The notes below the pieces were generated by a model, which worked only from the letters and a program-made list of their open reading frames with translations, was not told the DNA's origin and did no database searches. Below, in pieces: positions 36,635 to 44,978 of a stretch of DNA of 64,000 nucleotides (positions are counted from its first letter, which is position 1; each line of letters starts with the position of its first letter). The position numbers were made by a program, and so were the translations under genes. The stretch is from Pseudarthrobacter sp. (GTDB lineage Bacteria; Actinomycetota; Actinomycetes; Actinomycetales; Micrococcaceae): assembly GCA_031178005.1 (NCBI GenBank), contig JAPSJV010000001.1:186001-250000 (forward strand), read 5' to 3'.

Positions 36635-36817
36635 TCACATCAGGCCCACCCTCCGCTTCAACCAGCGATCAAATCGCTTCGGAAATGAGCGGATGAATTT
36701 GATGACCATGAAGCCCAGGGCGGTTGCAACAAGCACCACCAAAGGCCCAACAATGTTTGCGCCGAGCGGCGTCTGGCTCCAGGCGAAGAAGCCGTTTATG
36801 AGTGCGAAGAGGTCCAT
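36635..36817 (-). CDS. Single-helix membrane protein, holin-like in size and charge
   Basis: 60 residues from ATG 36817 (a TTG two codons earlier is possible). A hydrophobic helix spans ~20-42 (NIVGPLVVLVATALGFMVI), followed by a strongly basic tail (FPKRFDRWLKRRVG). Transcribed against its neighbours, with 27 bp to the end of the 36347 gene. Small one-helix proteins with a basic tail occur among phage holins and superinfection factors, but neither role is shown. Confidence 0.55.
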   Translation of the reverse strand: MDLFALINGFFAWSQTPLGANIVGPLVVLVATALGFMVIKFIRSFPKRFDRWLKRRVGLM

Positions 36818-37143
36818 AGCCAAGAACGTAGCCCGAAGACTAGGGATTCACCTAGGCCGGGGCACTCAAGACCTGTGGATAACCTGTGGATTAAGTGTGC
36901 ATATTTGTGCGCAACCTGTTAGCTGGCCTGTGGATAACAAAATCACTTTCGGTCTCGCCCTGCTCTCACCTGCGGAAACGCTTCAGACACAGTGTGTGTT
37001 AAATAGTTTTTCCACAGAGCTTCATCCACAGCTTGAAACACGCGCTCGGGCGTGGCCTGTGGGTACTTGTGAGTAGAAATTTGAGCGTGTTTTGATGGAA
37101 TTTTTTCCTTGACAGCCAGTCAAATAACCACGAGGAGCCAACA
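36818..37143. other. AT-richer region with DnaA-box-like sequences and operator-like repeat, 326 bp
   Basis: No supported gene. Holds five DnaA-box-like 9-mers (36874-37030) and, next to the following gene, the palindrome TTGAC-agcca-GTCAA (37109-37123). The T-rich tract GAATTTTTTCC lies near 37100. Overall markedly AT-richer than the host. Confidence 0.7.
36874..37030. promoter_or_regulatory. Cluster of five DnaA-box-like sequences
   Basis: TGTGGATAA at 36874-36882 and 36929-36937, and TGTGGATTA at 36885-36893 on one strand; TTTTCCACA at 37008-37016 and TCATCCACA at 37022-37030 on the other. The first matches the DnaA consensus TTATCCACA exactly when read on the opposite strand. Such clusters are found at replication origins or as DnaA-responsive promoters. 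Confidence 0.7.
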
Positions 37144-37551
37144 ATGACGAAGAACCAGACCCCCAAGGCCGAGACAGCCACCGTGCAGTGCACCTGCGGC
37201 TGTGGCGAGGCCACTCAGAGCGCTAAGAGCCTCTACCGCCCAGGTCACGACGCCCGCCACGCTGGGCTGGTGGCCCGGGACCTCGTCGCTTCCCGAGTCC
37301 AAGGCCATGAACGCCAGTACAGCGAGGAAGACCTCGGCTCCGACGCTCTCCGGGCGAAGGCCCTCAAAATGGCCGACCGGCTCGCCGCCAAGGCCCAGGC
37401 GCAGGCTGACCGCGCAGCCGCCAAGGGCAGCAAGTGGACCGAGGCCGAACCGGTGAAGCGGGGCCGCTGGACCTATCCCACCCGGACCAACGGCAAGATC
37501 ACCCAGGTTAACGACCGGCGCGACGGCTCAGGCACCTGGGCCGCACTCTAA
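37144..37551 (+). CDS. Hypothetical protein with CxCGCG motif, actinophage type
   Basis: 135 residues, ATG 37144 with CGAGGAG. N-terminal VQCTCGCGEATQSAKSLYRPGHDARH has three cysteines and a PGHDARH segment, a pattern I associate with small proteins in actinophages and related elements, perhaps a metal site. The middle is helical Ala/Lys-rich, and the end (GRWTYPTRTNGKITQVNDRRDG) looks like a small beta fold. Function unknown. Located directly before the integrase gene. Confidence 0.65.
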   Translation: MTKNQTPKAETATVQCTCGCGEATQSAKSLYRPGHDARHAGLVARDLVASRVQGHERQYSEEDLGSDALRAKALKMADRLAAKAQAQADRAAAKGSKWTEAEPVKRGRWTYPTRTNGKITQVNDRRDGSGTWAAL

Positions 37552-37564
37552 CCAACATCAGCCA

Positions 37565-37584
37565 GCCCCGGTGACAGCCGGGGC
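37565..37584 (+). terminator. Short hairpin between the 37144 gene and the integrase
   Basis: Perfect 7-bp stem GCCCCGG/CCGGGGC with a 6-base loop, 14 bp after the stop and 20 bp before the integrase start. No T-run; may attenuate integrase expression. Confidence 0.4.
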
Positions 37585-37603
37585 GACGCTGTAGGAGAAC
37601 GCA

Positions 37604-39157
37604 ATGAAGGCAGCATGGTACGGGCGAGTCAGCTCCGCAGGCCAAGTGGATCACGGCAGTTCCCTGCAAACCCAGCAGGAGCAATGCGAAGCCACCATCA
37701 AGGCCCGGGGCTGGACCCAGGTAGGCAAGTTCGTGGACGAAGGTCTCAGCGGGGCCAAGGACGACCGCCCGCGCTGGCAGGCGCTCCTGGCCGCATGCCG
37801 ATCCGGCGAAATCCAAGCCGTGGTCGTGGCGTCCCTGGACCGAATGAGCCGCAACGCCGCGCACGCCATCACCATCACCTCGGAGCTGGAACGGCTCGGG
37901 GTAACCCTGGTCGTCATCCGGGAACAGATTGATCTCTCCACGCCCTCAGGCCGGATGATGCGCACCATGTTGGCAGGCGTGGCCGAGATGGAACGGGACC
38001 TCATCCGCGAGCGCTCCGTCGCCGGTCAGCGAGCCAAAGTCGCCCGCGCTGCATGGCCGGGTGGTCAGCCCAGCTACGGCTGGCGGTTGGACGGCAAGGG
38101 CAAAGACGCCCGACCCGTCCCGGACCCTGCGGAGCGTGATGCACTGGCGTACATGGTGAAGTCCGCACTCGCAGGCCACACCACTGGGGACATCGCCCGT
38201 GAACTGAACCGCCAGGGCATTCCCACGCGGTCTGGTGCCGACTGGTCCCACACCGTCATCCGACGCATGCTCCGGAACCCCGCACTCACCACCGGTGAGC
38301 ATCGATGGGGCTTTATCGGCAAGATGGGCACCCGTTACACCAAGACCCAAACCGACGCCCGCACAGGCAAGCCCAGGCACGGCGATCCGGTGATTCTTGA
38401 ACTCCCTGAGCCACCCCTGGACCAAGCCACCTTCGACGCGCTGCAACAGGTCCTGGACTCCGCTCCCAGGTCCGGTCTGCGGCAGGACAACCAGCAGCGG
38501 CAATGGCTCTCAACCCGGATCCACGGCACGTGTGGCAGGCACTATCTCGGCGTCCTGGTCTTGGAGCGCAACGGCATCCGCCGACCCATCTACCGTCCCG
38601 AGTGCAAGCGCAGGCCAAAGGACGGCCAGCCACCATGCACCTGCCGACAGATCGACGTAGCCAAACTTGATGCCGCAGTCTGGGCCGAAGTCGTCGGCGT
38701 ACTGGGGGACCGTGAGCGGTTGCTGAAGCTGGCCGCAGAGTGGACCCGGCAGGGGGTCACGAGCGAAGCTGACAGCCGCGAGCTGGAGCGGCTGGGGGAG
38801 CAGGCGGGGAAGCTCGCCCGCGCCATCGAGCGGGCCACGGACGAGGCATTCATGGCCGACGATCCGGAGAGCCTGCTACTACGGGTTGCCAAGTACCGCA
38901 CCCAGCTCGCGGACGTAAAGACCAAGCTGGAGGCGCTGCAGACGGCAGGCCCCGGCGCACGTGGGAACGCCCGACAGCTCACCGAACTGGCCGAACTCGC
39001 TGACCGGGCAGCGGAGCGGCTGCAGCACTTGACGGAGGCCGAACGGCTGGAACTGGCGGAGTTGCTGGATCTACGGGTGGAGGTCTCCGGGCCAATGGTG
39101 GGTGGCCTGCCCGAATCGGTGACCGTTCGCGGGGTCCTGGACCCTCGGATGGAGTAG
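37604..39157 (+). CDS. Large serine integrase
   Basis: 517 residues, ATG 37604 with AGGAG. The resolvase domain has the catalytic S10 in YGRVSS and the conserved DRMSRN and GRMMRTMLAGVAEMERDLIRER regions. A recombinase domain (~165-290) is followed by a zinc ribbon with CG...C...CTC (~310-345) and a long coiled-coil region (~380-470) typical of phage integrases such as phiC31. The stop lies only 2 bp from the right attP arm, as expected. It would integrate and, with a directionality factor not identified here, excise the element. Confidence 0.96.
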   Translation: MKAAWYGRVSSAGQVDHGSSLQTQQEQCEATIKARGWTQVGKFVDEGLSGAKDDRPRWQALLAACRSGEIQAVVVASLDRMSRNAAHAITITSELERLGVTLVVIREQIDLSTPSGRMMRTMLAGVAEMERDLIRERSVAGQRAKVARAAWPGGQPSYGWRLDGKGKDARPVPDPAERDALAYMVKSALAGHTTGDIARELNRQGIPTRSGADWSHTVIRRMLRNPALTTGEHRWGFIGKMGTRYTKTQTDARTGKPRHGDPVILELPEPPLDQATFDALQQVLDSAPRSGLRQDNQQRQWLSTRIHGTCGRHYLGVLVLERNGIRRPIYRPECKRRPKDGQPPCTCRQIDVAKLDAAVWAEVVGVLGDRERLLKLAAEWTRQGVTSEADSRELERLGEQAGKLARAIERATDEAFMADDPESLLLRVAKYRTQLADVKTKLEALQTAGPGARGNARQLTELAELADRAAERLQHLTEAERLELAELLDLRVEVSGPMVGGLPESVTVRGVLDPRME

Positions 39158-39159
39158 CA

Positions 39160-39181
39160 GACCCAGCGGGACAGCCACCTT
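39160..39181. other. attR of the serine-integrase element
   Basis: Arm GACCCAGCGGGAC (39160-39172), the exact reverse complement of the left arm, then the core gccacctt (39174-39181). To the right the host pilin resumes in frame. Joined ends give attP with arms separated by 16 bp. Confidence 0.85.
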
Positions 39182-39284
39182 GGCTGCAGTCGGGTTCGCC
39201 GGTGTGCTGGTGTTCCTGCTCCGCAGCGAGGAAGTACGCGGCTTCCTGCTCAACCTCATCCGGACGGCTCTGGCCCTTCCATGA
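39180..39284 (+). pseudogene. DUF4244 Flp-type pilin, 3' half
   Basis: 34 codons (TLAAVGF-type hydrophobic segment, then RSEEVRGFLLNLIRTALALP and TGA) continue exactly in the frame left at 30055. They supply the hydrophobic pilin helix missing from the 5' half. There is no start codon or ribosome site of its own. TGA overlaps the tadE-like ATG (ATGA), the coupling expected of the intact operon. Confidence 0.88.
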
Positions 39285-39817
39285 GCCAGCGGGATGGCGG
39301 GAAGGTCAACGGCAGGGGCCTCCGGCTTCGGCTTCAGAACGGCCGGGGAAGGGCCGTCCCGAAGCGCGAAGCACGGGGACAGGAACTCCTGGACTCTGGG
39401 GCCGGAGGCGGCAAGGCTTCAGTGGCGGGATCTTGTGGACGACCCCGTGGACTCTGTGGATCCCGTGGGGCCGTGACAGCCGAATTTGCCGTTGTCCTTC
39501 CCGCAGTCCTGTTCCTGCTGGCTCTGCTCTTGGCCGGTGCCGCCGCCGGAGTGACCCAGCTTCGGTTGGAGGGGGCAGCACGCGCCGGTGCCCGCGAGCT
39601 GGTGCGAGGCGAAGACCCCGGAATGGTGACAGAAACTGTCCAAAGGCTTGCCGGTACAACAGCCGCCACAGCCGTTTCCTCAGACGGAAGCTGGTCTACC
39701 GTGACAGTCTCGGGCCGTGCCGGTGGTCCCTTGGGAGGTTTGGTCCCCTGGACACTGACGGCAACAGCGACGGCCAGGACTGAGGCAGCGTCACTGTCTT
39801 GGCAGCCCGCGGGGTGA
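39281..39817 (+). CDS. tadE: TadE-like pilus protein
   Basis: 178 residues from ATG 39281, overlapping the pilin stop. The first ~60 residues are basic and low complexity; the TadE pilin-like segment follows (RGAVTAEFAVVLPAVLFLLALLLAG) with the conserved Glu, then a beta-rich domain (VSSDGSWSTVTVSGRAGG). Minor pseudopilin of the Tad system, orthologue by position of Rv3655c. With the upstream pilin gene interrupted, its transcription may now depend on a promoter in the element. Confidence 0.85.
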   Translation: MSQRDGGKVNGRGLRLRLQNGRGRAVPKREARGQELLDSGAGGGKASVAGSCGRPRGLCGSRGAVTAEFAVVLPAVLFLLALLLAGAAAGVTQLRLEGAARAGARELVRGEDPGMVTETVQRLAGTTAATAVSSDGSWSTVTVSGRAGGPLGGLVPWTLTATATARTEAASLSWQPAG

Positions 39818-40182
39818 TTCAGTTGAAGCCAAGCAACCGCGAGAGGGGCTCAGGCACAATTCTTGCCGCCGGACTGGGGATGGTCCTGATCCTGCTCCTG
39901 TCGATGCTGCTGGTGTTGGCCCAGGCTTCGGTCATGGCAGGAAGGGCGGCCGCAGCGGCAGACCTTGCCGCACTGGCCGCGGCGGACGCGTGGCGCGGGC
40001 TTACTTCCGGCGAGCCATGTGCCGTGGCCGGGGAAATCGCGGCAAGACACCAGGCACAGGTAGTTGAGTGCAGCACCATGCCCGACCTCTCAGTGGAAGT
40101 CCGGGTCCAGCTCAACACCCCAGCCGTTGTGGGCCCGGCGGCCGCCTCGTCCAGGGCAGGGCCGCCACCTGGATCGGAGTAA
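39814..40182 (+). CDS. TadE/TadG-like protein (Rv3654c-type)
   Basis: 122 residues using the GTG at 39814, which overlaps the tadE stop (GTGA); a TTG at 39799 is the alternative. The start is basic, and RERGSGTILAAGLGMVLILLLSMLLVL is a TadG-type anchor helix, followed by AAAAADLAALAAADA, the signature of this family. Two cysteines near 60-80. Last gene of the Tad locus, ending 7 bp from the convergent helicase gene. Confidence 0.85.
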   Translation: MIQLKPSNRERGSGTILAAGLGMVLILLLSMLLVLAQASVMAGRAAAAADLAALAAADAWRGLTSGEPCAVAGEIAARHQAQVVECSTMPDLSVEVRVQLNTPAVVGPAAASSRAGPPPGSE

Positions 40183-40189
40183 ACGGAGG

Positions 40190-42631
40190 TTAACCCGCCA
40201 GCTGACGGGCCACCCGGGCTATGTTGGCTGCAGCATTTCCTGCACCATCGAGATCGCCATTCTCGGTTCCGCCGTCCGCCGGACCAGCGTCCCTTGCATC
40301 CCGCAGCAGCACGTTCAGAAGGGTCACGGCAGCATCCTTGTCCAGCGGGTTGTTCTTGTTGCCGCACTTGGGGGACTGGACACAGGACGGACAGCCGGAT
40401 TCGCACTCGCAGGCCTTGATGGCATCTCGGGTTGCGGCCAGCCAGGTCCGGGCCTTGTCGAAGCCTCGCTCTGCAAAGCCTGCACCGCCCGGATGTCCGT
40501 CGTACACGAAGATGGTGGGCACACCGGTGTCGGCATGCAGGGCTGTGGAGACTCCGCCGATGTCCCAGCGGTCGCTGGAAGCAACCAGCGGAAGCAGGCC
40601 AATGGCAGCATGCTCGGCCGCATGCAGGGCACCGGGGAATTGCGCTTCAATCAGCCCGGCCCCGGCGAGGGACTGGTTGTCCACCACAAACCAGACCGCC
40701 TTGGTGAACAGGTCACGGGCGCCAAGCTGCAAGGGCTCCTCACCGAGGACTTCGTTGGAAACCAGGGCTTTACGTTGGAAGGAGACGACTTGGGTAGTCA
40801 CACGCACGTCGCCAAAATGAACACTGATATCGCCCCACTGCGCAGTCCGCAGGGTCTCGATCACTTCGATCTGGGTGACGTCCCGTGCCGTGGTGTAGTA
40901 GTCGGGATTGGCGCGCCGGGCAACAACGCAGTGGTCGTCCTCGTTGAGTTCCTCCACTACGTACGTGTCGCCCTGATGCACATAAATCGCGCCGGCATGG
41001 GCCTGGTAGTGGGTCTGTGGGGAGTCCATGGTGCCCAGCAGCGAACCGGTGTCTGCGTCCACGATGCTTACCGGCCCGCCGCCGTCGGCCCGCAGATTCA
41101 CCATCCCGGCCGCGCTCTGCGGGTGGGTCCAGAACCATCCGGCAGGCCGCCTCCGCAAATACCCCTGGGCCACCAGCTGATCCAGAAGGCGTTCAGATGT
41201 TGGCCCGAACAGGTCCAATTCACCAACGCCGAGCGGCAACTCCGCAGCGGCCGCGCAGAGGTGCGGGCCCAGGACATAGGGATTGCCCGGGTCAAAGACG
41301 GTGGCCTCAACGGAGACGTCAAAGATGGCCTCCGGATGGTTCACCAGGTAGGTGTCCAGGGGATCGTCGCTGGCCACAAACGCGGCTATGGCGTCCTGCC
41401 CTGCCCTGCCGGCACGGCCAATCTGCTGGAAGAGGGAGGCCCGCGTGCCCGGCCAGCCGGCTACAAGCACTGCGTCCAGGCCCGAGATGTCGATGCCGAG
41501 CTCCAACGCGGAGGTGCTGGACACTCCCAGCAGCTCGCCGGAACGCAGCGCACGTTCCAGTTCCCGGCGTTCCTCCGGAAGGTACCCGGAACGGTAGGCA
41601 GCGATGCGCTGCGGCAGGCTGGGGTCAACCTCGTCCAGGAGCCGGCGCGTGATGGTGGAGATGGTCTCGGCGCCGCGGCGGGACTTGATGAAGGCGATGG
41701 TCCTGATCCGGGCAGACACCAGGTTGGCCAGCAGATCGGCGGTTTCGGCGATGGCCGTCCGGCGGGCGGGCGCGCCGTTCTCGCCTTTGAGTTCCAAGAG
41801 CGCGGGCTCCCAGAGGGCAACCGTCGTGGATCCGTGCGGCGACGTATCCTCGGAGACCGCCCGGACGGGTGCACCGATGAGCCGGCCGAAGGACTTATCC
41901 GGTTCCGAGGCTGTGGCGGACGCGGCAATGAACACAGGTTCAGGCAGGGACTGGCCCGCGCCGTAGTAGGCGCAGATCCGCCGCAACCGGCGCATCAGGT
42001 TGGCCACGTGGGAACCAAAAACCCCGCGGTAACTGTGCGCCTCGTCGATGATGACGTACCGGAGCCGGCGGAAGAAGCTGGCCCACCAGGCATGGTTCGG
42101 CAGGATCCCGAAGTGCAGCATGTCCGGGTTGGCCAGGATGAAGTTGGCATGGTCGCGGATCCAGCGCCGGGATGCGGGGTCGGTATCGCCGTCGTAGGTT
42201 TCCGCCCGTACGGTGGGCAGCTTCAAGGCCCGGATGGCTGCCAGCTGGTCAGCGGCCAGGGCTTTGGTGGGGGAGAGATACAAGGTGACGGCGCCATCGT
42301 CGTGGATCTTTCCCGGATCGGAAAGGACACGAAGTTCGGAACGGTGGATCGCATCAAGGGCTGGCAGTTGATAGGCCAGGGATTTACCCGACGCAGTCCC
42401 GGTGGCGATCACTACATGCTCGCCCGAATGTGCCAGGCGGGCGGCTTCGATCTGGTGCCGGTAGGGCTCCTGGATGCCCAGCGAGCGGTATGCATCCACA
42501 ACATCCGGGTGCGCCCACTCGGGCCAAGCCTCATGAATTGCCTGGCGTGCAGGGATGACATGGACATGACGGAGCTGCTCCGGATCCGGGCCGCGGCCCA
42601 GCAGGGGAATCAACGAGTCATGGGGGTTCAC
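40190..42631 (-). CDS. DEAD/DEAH-box helicase with C-terminal zinc-cysteine cluster (YprA/MrfA-like)
   Basis: 813 residues. Helicase motifs: Walker A IATGTASGKSLAYQ, motif II IIDEAHSYRG (DEAH), motif III ASATASEP, and motif VI QQIGRAGRAGQ. The C-terminal ~100 residues carry the cysteine cluster CECESGCPSCVQSPKCG of the DUF1998/MZB family, which in Bacillus MrfA acts in mitomycin-lesion excision repair. Orthologue by position of mycobacterial Rv3649, which also neighbours the Tad locus. Confidence 0.93.
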   Translation of the reverse strand: MNPHDSLIPLLGRGPDPEQLRHVHVIPARQAIHEAWPEWAHPDVVDAYRSLGIQEPYRHQIEAARLAHSGEHVVIATGTASGKSLAYQLPALDAIHRSELRVLSDPGKIHDDGAVTLYLSPTKALAADQLAAIRALKLPTVRAETYDGDTDPASRRWIRDHANFILANPDMLHFGILPNHAWWASFFRRLRYVIIDEAHSYRGVFGSHVANLMRRLRRICAYYGAGQSLPEPVFIAASATASEPDKSFGRLIGAPVRAVSEDTSPHGSTTVALWEPALLELKGENGAPARRTAIAETADLLANLVSARIRTIAFIKSRRGAETISTITRRLLDEVDPSLPQRIAAYRSGYLPEERRELERALRSGELLGVSSTSALELGIDISGLDAVLVAGWPGTRASLFQQIGRAGRAGQDAIAAFVASDDPLDTYLVNHPEAIFDVSVEATVFDPGNPYVLGPHLCAAAAELPLGVGELDLFGPTSERLLDQLVAQGYLRRRPAGWFWTHPQSAAGMVNLRADGGGPVSIVDADTGSLLGTMDSPQTHYQAHAGAIYVHQGDTYVVEELNEDDHCVVARRANPDYYTTARDVTQIEVIETLRTAQWGDISVHFGDVRVTTQVVSFQRKALVSNEVLGEEPLQLGARDLFTKAVWFVVDNQSLAGAGLIEAQFPGALHAAEHAAIGLLPLVASSDRWDIGGVSTALHADTGVPTIFVYDGHPGGAGFAERGFDKARTWLAATRDAIKACECESGCPSCVQSPKCGNKNNPLDKDAAVTLLNVLLRDARDAGPADGGTENGDLDGAGNAAANIARVARQLAG

Positions 42632-42695
42632 CCCAACATTCTTTCATCCGTGCGCCCGCCGCGGGTCACCGTCGCCAAACAGGCGCCGGGTTGTG

Positions 42696-43394
42696 TCAGG
42701 CCACCGAGAGGTCCGCGCCGGTTTCAGCTCCGGACACGGACATCATGAGCACCTGGCAAACCTTCTTCCAACCAAGGTGCGAGTACAGCTTTTGGCCGTC
42801 GAGGGAAGCAAGGAGCAGTCCGTCCTCCACATCCTGCCCGAGGGCCTGCGCGGCGAGGGCCTTCATGATGAAGCTGCCCAGGCCGCGACGCTGGAAGGCA
42901 GGCTCGGTAACGATCTTGTCGAACACGGCAGTCCGGTCCACCACATACACCTGCCCGCTGGCCGCAACCACACTGCCGGACCGGACGACGGCGTGGTGGA
43001 CGCCGTCGAGCTCGGTGGTTTCCAGGGTGAGGTCATCGTCAGCCAGCCAGGGATCTTCGGTGTCCTGGGTGGACATGTCCACGATCATCATGGTTTGGGA
43101 CGCGGAGGCCATCTTCAGTCCGTGTTCCTGGGCGAGGAAGCTGTACCGGGCGACGTCGGTGCTCAGCACTGTCAGCAGCCGGGTTGGCGCCTCGGCTGTC
43201 TTTGCGGCCAGGGCTGCGAACTCAGCGTCCGAAGGATCATGGGCAAAGTACTCCCAGTCCTGGGTGGAATCGTGGCGCAGCGCGGCCGGGAAACGTCCTT
43301 CAGTGGAAACTTCGTATCCGCGGCAGCCGGCCCAACCGGCCACCCAGACTTCCAGAAGGTGGGTCACATCTTCAACCATGGTCTCGGGAGTCAT
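42696..43394 (-). CDS. GNAT-family N-acetyltransferase
   Basis: 232 residues from ATG 43394. N-terminal ~110 residues with GYEVSTEGRFPAALRHD are of unknown type. The GNAT core has VYVVDRTAVFDKIVTEPAFQ then RRGLGSFIMKALAA, the acetyl-CoA pyrophosphate loop (RxxGxG). Substrate unknown. Divergent from trhO. Confidence 0.88.
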   Translation of the reverse strand: MTPETMVEDVTHLLEVWVAGWAGCRGYEVSTEGRFPAALRHDSTQDWEYFAHDPSDAEFAALAAKTAEAPTRLLTVLSTDVARYSFLAQEHGLKMASASQTMMIVDMSTQDTEDPWLADDDLTLETTELDGVHHAVVRSGSVVAASGQVYVVDRTAVFDKIVTEPAFQRRGLGSFIMKALAAQALGQDVEDGLLLASLDGQKLYSHLGWKKVCQVLMMSVSGAETGADLSVA

Positions 43395-43499
43395 GAATCG
43401 AGCGTATTGCAGGCCGTCAGCAAGCAACAGGGCCGGGAGGCCGGAAAGCGGCTTGCTTATTGAATTGTGATGAGATGTGGCGCCAGTACCCTTAAAGGT

Positions 43500-44399
43500 G
43501 TGAACAAGATTGTGCTCTTCTATGGGTTTACCCCGCTTGCCGACCCCGACGCCGTGCGTCTTTGGCAGCGTGCCCTCTGCGAAAAGCTGGGCCTGCGGGG
43601 CCGGATCCTGATTTCCAAGCACGGTATCAACGCCACTGTTGGCGGCGAAATCCGGGCGGTCAAGGAGTACGTAAAATCCACCCGCGAATACCCGGGCTTC
43701 CATGGGATCGACGTGAAATGGTCCGACGGCGGTGCGGAGGACTTCCCGCGGCTGAGCGTAAAGGCGCGGGATGAGATTGTGTCCTTCGGCGCACCGGGGG
43801 AACTCGCCGTTGATGAAAACGGCGTGGTCGGCGGTGGCACCCACCTTCAGCCCGAGGAACTCCACGAACTGGTGGAGGCCAAGAAGCAGGATGGCGAGGA
43901 CGTGGTGTTTTTCGATGGCCGGAATGCCTTCGAAGCCCAGATCGGCCGGTTCAAGGACGCGATCGTGCCGGACGTTGCCACCACCCATGATTTCATCAAG
44001 GAACTGGACTCCGGCAAGTACGACGACCTCAAGGACAAGCCCATAGTCACCTACTGCACAGGCGGAATCCGCTGTGAAGTCCTGTCCAGCCTGATGGTGA
44101 ACCGGGGCTTTAAAGAGGTCTACCAGCTGGACGGCGGAATTGTCCGTTATGGGGAGACCTTCCGCGACAAGGGCCTTTGGGAAGGTTCGCTCTACGTGTT
44201 CGACAAGCGGATGCACCTCGAATTCAGCGACGAGGCAAAGGTGATTGGCGAATGCGTGCGCTGCACAGCACCCACCAGCAAGTTTGAAAACTGCTCGAAC
44301 CCCAGCTGCCGCAACCTCACGCTCTACTGCTCGGAATGCGCCGCGAGCCCGGAGACACTGCGTTGCCCTGAAGGCTGCGCAGCAGCCTTGCCGGGGTGA
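43500..44399 (+). CDS. trhO: tRNA uridine(34) hydroxylase / rhodanese-domain protein
   Basis: 299 residues using GTG 43500; upstream in-frame codons lack family similarity. The N-terminal ferredoxin-like domain ([32 protein letters not shown]) and central rhodanese domain with active-site loop [12 protein letters not shown] and its catalytic Cys are present. A C-terminal zinc-like cluster [21 protein letters not shown] follows. TrhO makes 5-hydroxyuridine in tRNA wobble positions using oxygen. Confidence 0.94.
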   Translation: MNKIVLFYGFTPLADPDAVRLWQRALCEKLGLRGRILISKHGINATVGGEIRAVKEYVKSTREYPGFHGIDVKWSDGGAEDFPRLSVKARDEIVSFGAPGELAVDENGVVGGGTHLQPEELHELVEAKKQDGEDVVFFDGRNAFEAQIGRFKDAIVPDVATTHDFIKELDSGKYDDLKDKPIVTYCTGGIRCEVLSSLMVNRGFKEVYQLDGGIVRYGETFRDKGLWEGSLYVFDKRMHLEFSDEAKVIGECVRCTAPTSKFENCSNPSCRNLTLYCSECAASPETLRCPEGCAAALPG

Positions 44400-44402
44400 C
44401 TG

Positions 44403-44978
44403 CTAAAGCAGGATCAGACGGTAGGCCACATTTGCGTCCTCATCGGCATGGACGTGCAGCGACAGCACCACGTCCTCCGAAAGCTGAAGTACATTAACCC
44501 GTGCCGGACCACACAACAGCCTGAGATCAATCAGGGCTGATTCCACGCTCCGCACCAGAAAATCAACACGCCGCACACTCCTGCACGCCAATGTCAGCGA
44601 ATAGGTTCCCGCCGGCAGTGGGCCGGTTTCCTCCCTGCGATCCTCTCCTGCTTCGAGCCTGGCAAGGCTGCGGTAGACCACTTCGCCTGCTGCGTCCGGC
44701 ATGATTTCCTCTGCCCAGGACTGCATCTCCTCGGTAGGAAGGGCGGGCGGTCCGCGCCGGCGGACCTGGGGCTCCACTGCGGCCGGGGCTGTGGTGGCTG
44801 CAACCTCAGGCTGGGACCAATCGTCCTCATAGGTATATTCGCACCCGGCCAGAGAGGGCAGTGCAAGAACCATGGCGAGAACGACGGCGGAAGCTCGGCG
44901 AGGTGCCGCGCACGCGGGATCCGGCGGGCGTACTTCAGCCCGCCGGGGGCCGCTCCACCGCGCCTTCACAGACGGCAT
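44403..44978 (-). CDS. Predicted lipoprotein 1 of a four-gene cluster
   Basis: About 191 residues from ATG 44978 (a GTG at 45011 is the alternative). Arg-rich start, then a lipoprotein signal VVLAMVLALPSLAGCEY. The mature part contains GTYSLTLACRSV, shared with the most upstream gene of the cluster, and an all-beta pattern near the end (VVLSLHVHADEDANVAYRL). Function unknown. Confidence 0.8.
   Translation of the reverse strand: MPSVKARWSGPRRAEVRPPDPACAAPRRASAVVLAMVLALPSLAGCEYTYEDDWSQPEVAATTAPAAVEPQVRRRGPPALPTEEMQSWAEEIMPDAAGEVVYRSLARLEAGEDRREETGPLPAGTYSLTLACRSVRRVDFLVRSVESALIDLRLLCGPARVNVLQLSEDVVLSLHVHADEDANVAYRLILL

Larger units (their letters stand above)
30050..39181. mobile_element. 9.1-kb capsid-encoding integrative element (candidate phage satellite)
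   Basis: Bounded by the 8-bp core repeats inside the pilin gene; the unit between equivalent core ends is 9,124 bp. Gene order: small gene (-), HK97 major capsid protein, unknown protein, a module of two tiny genes and a primase-polymerase/helicase, iterons, three small coupled genes, a one-helix membrane protein (-), DnaA-box-like cluster, CxCGCG protein and large serine integrase. No terminase, portal, protease, tail or repressor is recognised. It has phage structural and replication traits without a complete phage, which fits a satellite or a heavily reduced prophage. Confidence 0.9.

Noticed and set aside
43395-44216. Long minus-strand frame extending the GNAT gene upstream over trhO
   Set aside because: The extension is the shadow of trhO on the other strand. 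The conserved GNAT protein begins at ATG 43394.
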